Positions 16,833 through 25,259 of a stretch of DNA of 64,000 nucleotides are shown in pieces; positions within the stretch are counted from its first letter, which is position 1; each line of letters starts with the position of its first letter. The notes beneath the pieces were generated by a model. The model made no database searches. It saw only the letters and a list, made by a program, of their open reading frames with translations, and had not been told where the DNA came from. The stretch spans positions 62,001 through 126,000 of the forward strand of contig NZ_JAFMPY010000018.1 in NCBI RefSeq assembly GCF_017353515.1, given 5' to 3'. The translations under genes were made by a program, and so were the position numbers. This DNA is from Jiella sonneratiae. Its GTDB lineage: Bacteria > Pseudomonadota > Alphaproteobacteria > Rhizobiales > Rhizobiaceae.

Positions 16833-17818
16833 TCGCGCTCCGCCACCTTTCGCGTTCCGACGTCCTTTCCGCCGGCGGCGGGGATTTCCGCCTCGCCCTC
16901 GACGACGTATGCGACGCGACGCGCCTGTTGCAGTTCGGAGAGGCGGCGATGGTCGCCGAAACCGTCATGCCGCTCGGCGCCGATCCGCGCGACAACGCCT
17001 ATGGCCTGCCGGCGCGGCTCGGCGGCCGCTTCGACGCGGTCGGCCTGAAATGGGCGATGCACCGCTCGGCGCCGATCGCGGACCTGCCGAGCGTCGTCAG
17101 CACGACCCTCGTCAGCCGCCTCTCGGACGGCCGGCCGATCGGCCTCGTCGAGAGCGCGCTTCTGACGCGCATGCGCACCGCCGCCGTCACCGCGATCGCC
17201 ATGGCGATGCTGCCGACCGACGCGATCCGCAGCGTCGCGGTGCTGGGGGCAGGCGAGCAGGCGCGCGCCCATGTTTCGATGCTGCGGGCGCTTCATCCCT
17301 CGCTGGCGAGAATTTCCGTCTGGAACCGCACGGCGGCGAGACGCGACGCGCTCGTCCGGGACTTCGCCGCTTCCGAAGGGAAGCCGATCCCGGCGGCGGC
17401 CGACACCATCGCCGGGGCGCTGGAGGGGGCGGAGGTTGTGCTCTGCTGCACCAACGCCCCCGAGCCGCTGCTCGGCGCCGAAGCGGTGGCGCCCGGCCGG
17501 CTGATCGTGCAGATCGGCTATCACGAGGTCGCCTTCGCGGCGATCGAGGCCTCGGATCGGGTGGTCGTCGACCTCTGGGGCGATTTCGCCGAAACGAGCG
17601 CCAAGAGCCTCTTCCGGATGTACCGCGCCGGGCGGTTCGCGCCGGGCCGTGTCGACGCCGACCTTGCCGGTCTCGTCGTCGACGGGTGGCGTCCCGAACC
17701 GGGCGCCTCGGTCTATTTTTCGAGCTTCGGCCTCAATCTCTTCGACATCGCCCTGGCCAGCCGCGTCCTCGCGGCCGCCGAACGGCACGGCCTCGGCGCC
17801 GTGCTGCCGCTGCTTTGA
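16829..17818 (+). CDS. Ornithine cyclodeaminase / mu-crystallin family dehydrogenase
   Basis: A 329-residue NAD(P)-dependent enzyme of the OCD/mu-crystallin family. The dinucleotide-binding motif is VAVLGAGEQARAHV (near residue 130), followed by ISVWNRTAARRDALV. The Arg and Lys that hold the substrate carboxylate lie in the N-terminal part (GLKWAM and TRMRTAAVTA), and the conserved Asp is in VVVDLWGDFAE. Family members include ornithine cyclodeaminase, archaeal alanine dehydrogenase, ketimine reductase and opine-related enzymes, so the amino-acid substrate is open. The start ATG overlaps the previous stop (ATGA) with GGAGGAGGG upstream. It likely handles the amine released by the M20 protein. 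Confidence 0.85.
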   Translation: MIALRHLSRSDVLSAGGGDFRLALDDVCDATRLLQFGEAAMVAETVMPLGADPRDNAYGLPARLGGRFDAVGLKWAMHRSAPIADLPSVVSTTLVSRLSDGRPIGLVESALLTRMRTAAVTAIAMAMLPTDAIRSVAVLGAGEQARAHVSMLRALHPSLARISVWNRTAARRDALVRDFAASEGKPIPAAADTIAGALEGAEVVLCCTNAPEPLLGAEAVAPGRLIVQIGYHEVAFAAIEASDRVVVDLWGDFAETSAKSLFRMYRAGRFAPGRVDADLAGLVVDGWRPEPGASVYFSSFGLNLFDIALASRVLAAAERHGLGAVLPLL

Positions 17819-19677
17819 CCCGCGCCCCGCAGACGGCGGCGGTGAACGAGCCGGTCGTCAGGGTCGAGGATCTTTCCGTCGCCTTCTCCGCCCGCGGCGC
17901 GTGGCGAAGCGTCGTCGCCGGCGTCTCCTTCGCGATCGGGCGGCGCGAGACGCTGGCGCTGGTCGGCGAGTCGGGCTCGGGCAAGAGCGTCACGGCCCTT
18001 GCGATGATGCGCCTCTTGCCCCGCGGCGCCACCCGCACGACGGGGCGCGTGCTGCTTCACGGCCGCGATCTCGTGGCGCTGCCGGAAGCCGGCATGCGGG
18101 CGATGCGCGGCAACGCGCTGGCGATGATCTTCCAGGAGCCGATGACCAGCCTCAATCCGTCGCTGACCGTCGGCGACCAGATTTCCGAGGTGCTGCGCCA
18201 GCATCGCCGCATGCGCTTCGCGCAGGCGAAGGCCGAGACGCTGCATCTCTTCGACAAGGTGCGCATCCCGGCGGCGGACCGCCGTTTCGGCGAATATCCG
18301 CACCAGCTCTCCGGCGGCATGCGGCAGCGGGTGATGATCGCGATGGCGCTCGCCTGCCGGCCGAAGCTGCTGATCGCCGACGAGCCGACCACGGCGCTCG
18401 ACGTCACGATCCAGGCCGAGATCCTCGCGCTGATCAGGCGGCTGCAGGAGGAGGAAGACCTCGCCGTCCTGTTCATCACCCACGACATGGGCGTCGTCGC
18501 CGAACTTGCCGATCGCACCGCCGTGATGTCGGCGGGGGCAATCGTCGAGAGCGCCGAGACGGCGCGGCTCTTCGCGGCTCCCCGGGAGGCCCATACGCGG
18601 ATGCTGCTCTCCGCCGTGCCGAGGCTTGGGTCGATGCGCGGGATCAGGCGTCCGGCGCGGTTTCCGCTCGCCGGCGCCGCAGGCGGCGAGGCGGTGGCCG
18701 AGGAAGACGTGAACGGCGGGCCGGCGGCCACCCCCGACGGCACGGGCTTGCCCGATGCCGGCGCGCCGCCGCTCCTGAAGGTCCGCGGTCTCACCGTCCG
18801 CTTCGACAGTTCGTCGGGCTTCTTCGGCCGGAGCACCGCCCGCGTTCACGCCGTCGAGGACGTCTCCTTCGACATTCGTCCCGGCGAGACCCTGGCGCTC
18901 GTCGGCGAATCGGGCTGCGGCAAGTCTTCGACGGGGCGCGCGATCCTGCGTCTCGTCCGCGCGCATTCGGGCGCGGTGGAGTTCGCGGGGCGGGACGTCC
19001 TCGCCCTGCCGAAATCGGACCTCGGCTTTCTCAGGCGCGACGTCCAGATGATCTTCCAGGATCCCTTCGCCAGCCTCGACCCGCGCATGCGCATCGGCGC
19101 GGCGATCGCCGAGCCGATGCTCGTCCACGGCGTCGCCTCGCGCCGGACCGTGCCGGAAAGGGTCGCGGAGCTCTTGGCAGAGGTCGGGCTGGAGGCGGCG
19201 ATGGCGGACCGCTGGCCGCACGAATTTTCCGGCGGCCAGCGCCAGCGCATTTGCATCGCCCGCGCCCTCGGCCTGGCGCCGAAGCTGATCATCGCCGACG
19301 AGGCGGTCTCCGCCCTCGACGCCTCGATCAAGGCGCAGATCGTCAATCTGATGCTCGACCTGCAGCGCGATCTCGGCCTCGCCTTTCTGTTCATTTCCCA
19401 CGACATGGCCGTCGTCGAGCGGATCAGCCACCGGGTCGCGGTGATGTATCGCGGCGAGATTGTCGAGATCGGTCCGCGCGCGGCGATCTTCGAGAACCCG
19501 CAGCACGCCTATACGCGGCGCCTGCTCGCCGCCGTCCCGGTTCCCGACCCGGCGCATAGGGGGCTTCGCCGGATATTCGACGACGCCGATCCGCAACCCC
19601 CGCTGCGGGCTATGGGCGATCCGCCGGTGCGGCGCCGGTGGCGGACGGTCGCGCCCGGTCACGCGGTGCAGGTCTGA
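17815..19677 (+). CDS. Dipeptide-type ABC transporter, fused double ATPase
   Basis: A 620-residue protein holding two complete ABC ATPases, equivalent to DppD and DppF joined in one chain. Walker A motifs are GESGSGKS (about residue 50) and GESGCGKS (about residue 365). The signature motifs are LSGGMRQR and FSGGQRQR, and Walker B ends in IADEPTTALD and IADEAVSALD. Each half ends with the oligopeptide-transporter C-terminal extension (AHTRMLLSAVP, HAYTRRLLAAVP). The TTG at 17815 overlaps the previous stop by four bases; GTG at 17842 is an alternative start with no better ribosome site. It powers the two permeases of this operon. Confidence 0.92.
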   Translation: MTRAPQTAAVNEPVVRVEDLSVAFSARGAWRSVVAGVSFAIGRRETLALVGESGSGKSVTALAMMRLLPRGATRTTGRVLLHGRDLVALPEAGMRAMRGNALAMIFQEPMTSLNPSLTVGDQISEVLRQHRRMRFAQAKAETLHLFDKVRIPAADRRFGEYPHQLSGGMRQRVMIAMALACRPKLLIADEPTTALDVTIQAEILALIRRLQEEEDLAVLFITHDMGVVAELADRTAVMSAGAIVESAETARLFAAPREAHTRMLLSAVPRLGSMRGIRRPARFPLAGAAGGEAVAEEDVNGGPAATPDGTGLPDAGAPPLLKVRGLTVRFDSSSGFFGRSTARVHAVEDVSFDIRPGETLALVGESGCGKSSTGRAILRLVRAHSGAVEFAGRDVLALPKSDLGFLRRDVQMIFQDPFASLDPRMRIGAAIAEPMLVHGVASRRTVPERVAELLAEVGLEAAMADRWPHEFSGGQRQRICIARALGLAPKLIIADEAVSALDASIKAQIVNLMLDLQRDLGLAFLFISHDMAVVERISHRVAVMYRGEIVEIGPRAAIFENPQHAYTRRLLAAVPVPDPAHRGLRRIFDDADPQPPLRAMGDPPVRRRWRTVAPGHAVQV

Positions 19678-19746
19678 ACGGTCGGCGCCGGCGCGGTGGG
19701 CCGGTGGATGCGGCCGTTCCCGGCGTGCGGTGGTGCTGCCCGGTGT

Positions 19747-20661
19747 TCAGCCGGAAAGCGCGCGCCGGCGCGGAACCTCGCGCAGATGGCTCGCCGTCCG
19801 CGCCCCGGGGAGCGCCGCGATGCGGTCGGCGGCGGCGAGCAGCCTTTCGCGGTCGATGCCGGTGGCGATGCCGCCCTCCTCGAAGGCGAAATGCAGGTCT
19901 TCGGTCGCGGTGTTGCCGGTCGCGCCCGGGGCGAAGGGACAGCCGCCGAGCCCGGCCGCCGCGCCCTCGATGATCGTGGCGCCGGCGGCGTGGGCGAACA
20001 GAGCGTTGGCGACGCCCATGCCGAAGGTGTCGTGGCCGTGGAATGCCCAGACCATCTCCGGCGGCGCCTCGGCCATCACCTTCTCGAAGCGTTTGGCGAC
20101 GGTCGTGGGGTCGGCGCGGCCGGTGGTGTCGCAGAGCGCGAACTCGGCCCGCGGGGCGATCGACGCCGCCCGTTCAAACAGCCGCCGGACGTCGTCGAGC
20201 GGCACCGTCCCCGTGAACGGGCAGTCGAAGGAGGTCGACAGGTCGACGCGGAGCCGCTTCCCGGCATCGCCGGCCTCGGCGACTATGGCGCGCAGCTGTT
20301 CGAGCGATTCGGCGACCGACTGGCGCACGTTGTTGCGGTTGTGGGCCTCGGAGACCGAGACGACGAAGACGAGATCGCGGTAGCCCGCCTGAAAGGCGAG
20401 GAGCGCGCCCTTGGCGTTGGGCACCAGAACCGACAGCCGGCAGGTCTCCTGGTCTCTGAAGCGGGCGGCGATTTCGGCCATGTCGGCCATCTGCGGCACG
20501 GCCCGCGGGCTGACGAAGGAGCCGAGCTCCATCCGCTCGACGCCCGCGGCGATCAGCATCTCGACGATGGCGATCTTCTCCTCGGTGGGTAGCGGCTCGG
20601 CGATCGACTGGAAGCCGTCGCGCGGCGCGACTTCGAGGAGCGTGACGGCGTGCGGCCTCAT
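19747..20661 (-). CDS. Hydroxymethylglutaryl-CoA lyase family protein
   Basis: A 304-residue TIM-barrel enzyme of the HMG-CoA lyase group in the DRE-TIM family. Visible marks are VAPRDGFQS (residues 9-17, Arg-Asp metal motif), ELGSFVSPRAVPQMAD, the metal-binding FHGHDTFGMGVANAL and the catalytic-loop GLGGCPFAPGATGNTATED with its Cys. Family members cleave HMG-CoA or related acyl-CoAs such as citramalyl-CoA. Because it follows a tricarboxylate transporter and a tartrate/malate dehydrogenase, a hydroxy-acyl-CoA of a transported di- or tricarboxylate is as likely as HMG-CoA. The ATG at 20661 gives normal family length. Confidence 0.85.
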   Translation of the reverse strand: MRPHAVTLLEVAPRDGFQSIAEPLPTEEKIAIVEMLIAAGVERMELGSFVSPRAVPQMADMAEIAARFRDQETCRLSVLVPNAKGALLAFQAGYRDLVFVVSVSEAHNRNNVRQSVAESLEQLRAIVAEAGDAGKRLRVDLSTSFDCPFTGTVPLDDVRRLFERAASIAPRAEFALCDTTGRADPTTVAKRFEKVMAEAPPEMVWAFHGHDTFGMGVANALFAHAAGATIIEGAAAGLGGCPFAPGATGNTATEDLHFAFEEGGIATGIDRERLLAAADRIAALPGARTASHLREVPRRRALSG

Positions 20662-20846
20662 CGGCGACCTTTCTCGCTGCACCGCGCCTGGCCTCCGCGG
20701 ACCGCCGCGAAGACCCCGGCATCCTCTCGATATGGGGCGCGGCGGGCGTTCCGGAAGCCGCCGCCGGCCGCCGGACCTCCGGGGCCGCCCGGTCGGATCG
20801 GCCGTCCGGGTCGGGTCACTCCGGGCGAGGGGCGGGGAGGCCGGCG

Positions 20847-21923
20847 TCAGCCGGCGGCGACGACGCTCGCGATCGCTGCGCCGCATTCGGCGGTGTTGGC
20901 CTTGCCGCCCATGTCCCTGGTGCGCGAGGCGGCGTCGGCGATCACCGTCTCGATCGCCGCGATCACCGCCTGAGCGGCCTGCGGGTGGCCGAGATGGTCG
21001 AGCATCATCGCCGCCGACCAGATCTGGCCGATCGGATTGGCGATGCCCTTGCCGGCGATGTCAGGGGCCGAGCCGTGCACCGGCTCGAACATCGAGGGGA
21101 AGTCGCGCTCCGGATTGATGTTCGCCGAAGGGGCGATGCCGATCGAGCCGGCGACGGCGGGGCCGAGATCCGACAGGATGTCGCCGAAGAGGTTCGATCC
21201 GACGACGACGTCGAACCAGTCGGGATGCTGGACGAAATGCGCCGTCAGGATGTCGATGTGATACTGGTCCGCCCGGATTTCCGGATAGTCGGCCTTCACC
21301 GCCTTGAAGCGCTCGTCCCAGAACGGCATCGTGTGGACGATGCCGTTCGACTTGGTCGCCGAGGTGACGTGCTTCTTCGGCCGGGTCCGGGCGAGGTCGA
21401 AGGCGTAGCGCAGGATCCGGTCGACGCCGCGCCGGGTGAAGATCGCCTCCTGGATGGCGATCTCGTCCTCGGTGCCGCGATAGAGCCGCCCGCCGGCCTC
21501 GGAATATTCGCCCTCGACGTTCTCGCGCACGACGTAGAAGTCGATGTCCTCCGGCCCGCGGCCGGCGAGCGGGCTGGTCGTGCCCTTGAGCAGCCGGACG
21601 GGGCGCAGGTTCACATATTGGTGGAAGGCGCGGCGGATCGGGATGAGCAGGCCCCAGAGCGAGACGTGGTCCGGCACGTCCGGCCAGCCGACGGCACCGA
21701 GGAAGACCGCGTCATGCGTCCTGAAGCGCTCCAGCCCGTCCTCCGGCATCATCCGGCCGGTCTTCTTGAAGGTCTCGCAGCTCCAGTCGACCTCGTCGAA
21801 CTGGAACGAGATGTCGAAACGCCGGCCGACCGCCTCGAGGACGCGCATGCCTTCGGGCACCACCTCCTTGCCGATCCCGTCGCCGGGAATGGTCGCGATC
21901 CTGAAAGCGTTGGTCGGTGACAT
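20847..21923 (-). CDS. ttuC: Tartrate / D-malate dehydrogenase
   Basis: A 358-residue NAD-dependent beta-decarboxylating dehydrogenase of the isopropylmalate/isocitrate family. It opens with FRIATIPGDGIGKEVVPEG. The substrate Arg cluster lies near IRRAFHQYVNLRPVRLL, the catalytic Tyr in YVVRENVEGEYSEAG, and the metal-binding Asp residues in the segment from DILTAHFV to SNLFGDILSDLG. Closest resemblance is to TtuC/DmlA enzymes acting on D-malate, tartrate or similar 2-hydroxy diacids, rather than to LeuB. It lies 75 bases after tctB on the same strand, so the imported acid is probably its substrate. Confidence 0.85.
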   Translation of the reverse strand: MSPTNAFRIATIPGDGIGKEVVPEGMRVLEAVGRRFDISFQFDEVDWSCETFKKTGRMMPEDGLERFRTHDAVFLGAVGWPDVPDHVSLWGLLIPIRRAFHQYVNLRPVRLLKGTTSPLAGRGPEDIDFYVVRENVEGEYSEAGGRLYRGTEDEIAIQEAIFTRRGVDRILRYAFDLARTRPKKHVTSATKSNGIVHTMPFWDERFKAVKADYPEIRADQYHIDILTAHFVQHPDWFDVVVGSNLFGDILSDLGPAVAGSIGIAPSANINPERDFPSMFEPVHGSAPDIAGKGIANPIGQIWSAAMMLDHLGHPQAAQAVIAAIETVIADAASRTRDMGGKANTAECGAAIASVVAAG

Positions 21924-21998
21924 GGAAGGGGCCTTTGCGAGATCGCGTCGAAGGTTCGTCGGCGAGAGTTCGTCGGAATGGATGGGCCGCCGCCGGGC

Positions 21999-22508
21999 TC
22001 AGAAGAACAGGCCGCGCGGCATCGGGATGAGGAGCACGTTTGCCATCAGGAGGTAGAAGGCGGTGAGGATCACCAGCCCGATCACGGCCAGCGCCGCGAC
22101 CTCCTTCGCCGAAACGCGTTCGTGGATCGCGACGGCGGTGATCGCGAGGAAGGCGAGGAGGCTCGCGACGAAGAAGCCGAGCACAGGGATCAGCCCGACC
22201 CAGGCCGCCATCATCAGAAGGAAGAGGATGCGGCGGACGATCGAGCCGCCTTCGCCCCGGACCGCTTCCTCGGCCTCTCCCGGCGCGGCGCGGCTTTTCA
22301 GGCCGATGACGACGTTGCGCAGGATCAGGATGGCCGAAAAGACGATCATCGCCGCCGAGATGGTGATCGGGAAGACCGAGCCCATCGGCGTCATGCCGCC
22401 GGTCTGGGCGATCAGGAAGGCGCCGAGGACGACGAACAGGACGGCGACGCCGGTCCCGGCCGGATCGTGCGGCATGAAGGAGCGATGCGCTTCAGCTCGG
22501 TGTGCCAT
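21999..22508 (-). CDS. tctB: Tripartite tricarboxylate transporter small subunit TctB
   Basis: A 169-residue membrane protein with four predicted helices (around residues 15-35, 45-65, 90-125 and 135-160), the TctB pattern. It is the small membrane subunit of a TTT-family secondary uptake system that works with the large subunit TctA and a periplasmic binding protein. Its start overlaps the end of tctA by 17 bases on the same strand, so the two are coupled. Sequence conservation in TctB is low; topology and position carry the call. Confidence 0.88.
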   Translation of the reverse strand: MAHRAEAHRSFMPHDPAGTGVAVLFVVLGAFLIAQTGGMTPMGSVFPITISAAMIVFSAILILRNVVIGLKSRAAPGEAEEAVRGEGGSIVRRILFLLMMAAWVGLIPVLGFFVASLLAFLAITAVAIHERVSAKEVAALAVIGLVILTAFYLLMANVLLIPMPRGLFF

Positions 22509-24036
22509 TGCGGCTCTCCACGACGATGTCCGTCCGCGACCGGCGGGCGCGTGCGGCGCCGATCGCCTTGGCGATGTAGGGATAGAAGAGGGTGAGAAGG
22601 GCGAAGGCGACGATGACCAGCGAGATCGGGCGGCCGAAGAACATGCCGAGGACGTTGTGCTGGGCGTTGCCGATGAGATAGCTCTGAACGTAGCCCTGCT
22701 CGGCGATCTGTCCGAGGACGAGGCCGAGAACGATGGGCGAGGGGGCGAAGCCGGCGCGGTTCAGCACCCAGCCGATGGCGCCGAGGCCGAGCATCACGGC
22801 GCTGTCGCTCAGATTGTTGTGGATCGCGAAGGAGCCGATCACCGTCATGAAGGCGATGGTCGGCACGAGCGCCGCCTTGGGAATGGCGATAATGCTCTTG
22901 TAGGCGTAGCGGCCGACGAGGAGCCCCACCGGCAGCATGATCAGCGTGCCGATGATCAGCCCGAAGATGAAGGTGTAGACGATCGGGCTCTGGGCGGAGA
23001 ACAGCGCCGGGCCGATCTTGATGCCCTGCACCAGCAGCGCGCCGAGGATCACCGCGTCCGGCGGCGTTCCCGGAATGCCGAGGACGAGGGTGGGGATGAA
23101 GCCGCCGCCGACGGTGGCGTTGTTGGCCGATTCCGTCGCGATGATGCCGCCGGGTTCGCCGGTGCCGTAGCGCTCGGGATGCCGCGAGGCGCGGCGCGCC
23201 TCCGAATAGGAGACGAGGCTCGCCACCGAGCCGCCGGCGCCGGGCAGGATGCCGACGAGGGTGCCGATGATCGAGGACCGCAGGAGGTTGAACTTCTCCC
23301 GCCAGCTGATCGACAGCGCCTCCCCGAGGCGAAAGCCGGTCTGTGCGCCCTCGACCTTCAGATGCGGATCGCGGGTCGCGACGAGGTCGATCAGCACCGG
23401 GATGCAGTAGAGCCCGATCAGCCCGGCGACGATGTCGATACCGCCGAGCAGCATGTGGCTGCCGAAGGTGAAGCGCACGTCCGCGCCGATGACGGCGACC
23501 CCGACCATCGACAGGAGCAGGCCGAAGCAGGCGCCGATCAGGCCTTTCATCAGGTTGCCGACCGAGAGCGCCGAGATCAGCGTCAGGCCGAAGACGGCCA
23601 GCCAGAAATATTCCGGCGGCCCGAAGGCGAGCGCGACCCGGGCGAGCGGCGGCGCGAGGAACATCAGCATCAGCGCGCCGACGAGGCCGCCGAAGACCGA
23701 GGCGAGGGTGGAGAGCGAGACCGCCAGCGCGCCGTCGCCGCGCTTTGCCATCGGAAAGCCGTCGAAGGTGGTGGCGATGGCCGAGGGGGTGCCGGGCGTG
23801 TTGACGAGAATCGCCGAATAGGACCCGCCGTAGATCGCGCCGGTGTAGATCGCCCCGAGGACGATGAGGCCCGATGCCGGCTCCATGGTGAAGGTGAAGG
23901 GCACCAGCACCGCCACGGCCATCGTCGCCGAGAGCCCCGGCAGGGCGCCGATGACGATGCCCGCCAGAACCCCCACGAAGGCCAGCAGAAGGTTGAGCGG
24001 GGTCAGCGCCTCGGCGAGATAGACCAGCTTGTCCAT
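22492..24036 (-). CDS. tctA: Tripartite tricarboxylate transporter large subunit TctA
   Basis: A 514-residue membrane protein with about 11-12 helices and the strongly conserved TctA segments: GVLAGIVIGALPGLSATMAV near residue 25, YTGAIYGGSYSAILVNTPGT near residue 65, and LPGAGGSVASLVSYSEARR near residue 255. It is the transport channel of the TTT system. Gene order here is C-A-B rather than the commoner C-B-A. In the sulfolactate cluster of Chromohalobacter a TTT system (slcHFG) is the importer, so a sulfolactate role is possible, but the adjoining ttuC favours a C4-acid. Confidence 0.92.
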   Translation of the reverse strand: MDKLVYLAEALTPLNLLLAFVGVLAGIVIGALPGLSATMAVAVLVPFTFTMEPASGLIVLGAIYTGAIYGGSYSAILVNTPGTPSAIATTFDGFPMAKRGDGALAVSLSTLASVFGGLVGALMLMFLAPPLARVALAFGPPEYFWLAVFGLTLISALSVGNLMKGLIGACFGLLLSMVGVAVIGADVRFTFGSHMLLGGIDIVAGLIGLYCIPVLIDLVATRDPHLKVEGAQTGFRLGEALSISWREKFNLLRSSIIGTLVGILPGAGGSVASLVSYSEARRASRHPERYGTGEPGGIIATESANNATVGGGFIPTLVLGIPGTPPDAVILGALLVQGIKIGPALFSAQSPIVYTFIFGLIIGTLIMLPVGLLVGRYAYKSIIAIPKAALVPTIAFMTVIGSFAIHNNLSDSAVMLGLGAIGWVLNRAGFAPSPIVLGLVLGQIAEQGYVQSYLIGNAQHNVLGMFFGRPISLVIVAFALLTLFYPYIAKAIGAARARRSRTDIVVESRNGTPS

Positions 24037-24065
24037 GACGGTCGCCTCGAAATCCTTGCAAACGA

Positions 24066-24093
24066 GGGGGCGGGGTCCGGGAACGCCGCCCCC
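24066..24093 (-). promoter_or_regulatory. Intercistronic hairpin between tctC and tctA
   Basis: A perfect 8-bp stem GGGGGCGG / CCGCCCCC with a 12-base loop lies in the 73-base gap after the tctC stop. There is no T run after it on the minus strand. Such stems often stabilise the binding-protein part of the mRNA or attenuate read-through into the membrane genes. Confidence 0.5.
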
Positions 24094-24109
24094 CGATCGG
24101 TCGAAGCGC

Positions 24110-25063
24110 CTATTTCTTGGCGATGCCCATCACCTTGGCCGCCTCTTCGTATTCCTTCTCGCGCTTGGCCATGAAGTCCGGCACCTGGTCGAAGGGAACG
24201 TTGATCAGGACGAAGCCGCCGTCCTCCATCTTCTTGATGAAGTCCGGATCGTGATTGATCTTGTCGAGGACGTCCGAAAGCTTCTTCTTGACGTCGTCGG
24301 GCGTCGCCTTCGGGACCGCGATGCCGCGATAGGCGCCGCCGACCATGTCGTAGCCGAGCTCCTTGAAGGTCGGAACGTCAGGGAAGCTCGGCACCCGCTC
24401 GTCGGCGGCGACGGCGAGGACGCGCAGCTGGTCGCCCTGGTTGATTGCCGCGGTGGTGTAGCTGAAGCCGGCGAGGACCTGGCTGCCGAGGACGGCGGCC
24501 GTCGCCGGGCTGGTGCCCGAGAACGGGATATAGGTGGTCGTCACCTCGGCGAGCTTGTCGAAGCGGGCCTTGGCGACATCGTTGGCGGAATTGGTGCCCG
24601 AGCCGGAAAAGGTGACGAGGCCGGGATTCTGCTTGGCGTAGTCGATGAGATCCTTCAGCGTCTTGAACTGGCTGTCCTTCGGCACGATGATCGCGTCGGG
24701 CGTGTACTGGAAGAAATAGACGTTGGCGATGTCGTCGGTCTTGTAGCCGACGTCCTGGGCCATCGGCTGCAGGATGATGTGCGGCAGGTTGGTGCCCATG
24801 ATCGTGTAGCCGTCGGCTTCCATGCCGTTCATCTGCGACCAGGCCTGGGCCCCGCCGGCGCCCGCCATGTACTGGACGACCATCGGCTGGCCGGTCAGCT
24901 TCTCGAAGACCGGCTGCTGCAGCCGGGCCGCGATGTCGCTTTCGCCGCCGGCGTTGAACGGGATGATGTAGTTGACCGGCTTCGACGGATAGTCCTGCGC
25001 CTGAGCAGCCGAGACGGTGCCGAGCGCGAAGACGGCGCCGGCGAGAATTGCCATGAGCTTCAT
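24110..25063 (-). CDS. tctC: Tripartite tricarboxylate transporter binding protein TctC
   Basis: A 317-residue periplasmic binding protein of the TctC/Bug family. Residues 1-22 are a signal peptide ending AAQAQ, and the mature protein starts with the typical DYPSKPVNYIIPFNAGG. The family segment RVPSFPDVPTFKELGYDMV sits near residue 235. Bug proteins bind carboxylated solutes such as citrate, tartrate, nicotinate or sulfolactate. It is first in the operon tctC-A-B-ttuC-lyase and divergent from a GntR gene. The ATG at 25063 follows GGAGGAAG. Confidence 0.92.
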   Translation of the reverse strand: MKLMAILAGAVFALGTVSAAQAQDYPSKPVNYIIPFNAGGESDIAARLQQPVFEKLTGQPMVVQYMAGAGGAQAWSQMNGMEADGYTIMGTNLPHIILQPMAQDVGYKTDDIANVYFFQYTPDAIIVPKDSQFKTLKDLIDYAKQNPGLVTFSGSGTNSANDVAKARFDKLAEVTTTYIPFSGTSPATAAVLGSQVLAGFSYTTAAINQGDQLRVLAVAADERVPSFPDVPTFKELGYDMVGGAYRGIAVPKATPDDVKKKLSDVLDKINHDPDFIKKMEDGGFVLINVPFDQVPDFMAKREKEYEEAAKVMGIAKK

Positions 25064-25179
25064 TGCTTCCTCCGCTGTGGCCGGCTGGTGTCCGGACGGC
25101 CGCTCTCCTCCGGAGCGCCATCCGCCGACCTCCTCCGTATCAGGGACCAGTTTCGGAGGGATGTCAACTTCCGCCGGAC

Positions 25180-25205
25180 TGATGTATGCAACAGTGAATG
25201 CATCA
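25180..25205. promoter_or_regulatory. Candidate GntR operator, tctC/gntR divergent region
   Basis: TGATGTATGCA at 25180-25190 and TGAATGCATCA at 25195-25205 form an inverted repeat with a 4-base spacer and two mismatched pairs. It lies in the 196-base region between tctC and the divergent FCD-type GntR gene, where such a repressor usually binds its own operator. Confidence 0.5.
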
Positions 25206-25259
25206 ACGCGTCGAAGCCGGCATCTCACCGGCGTCCGCATCCGCCGGAGGCAAGCCCCG

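Noticed and set aside
22063-24174. A 703-codon plus-strand frame opposite tctA and tctB.
   Set aside because: His/Asp/Arg-rich antisense text typical of shadows of membrane-protein genes; tctA and tctB are certain.
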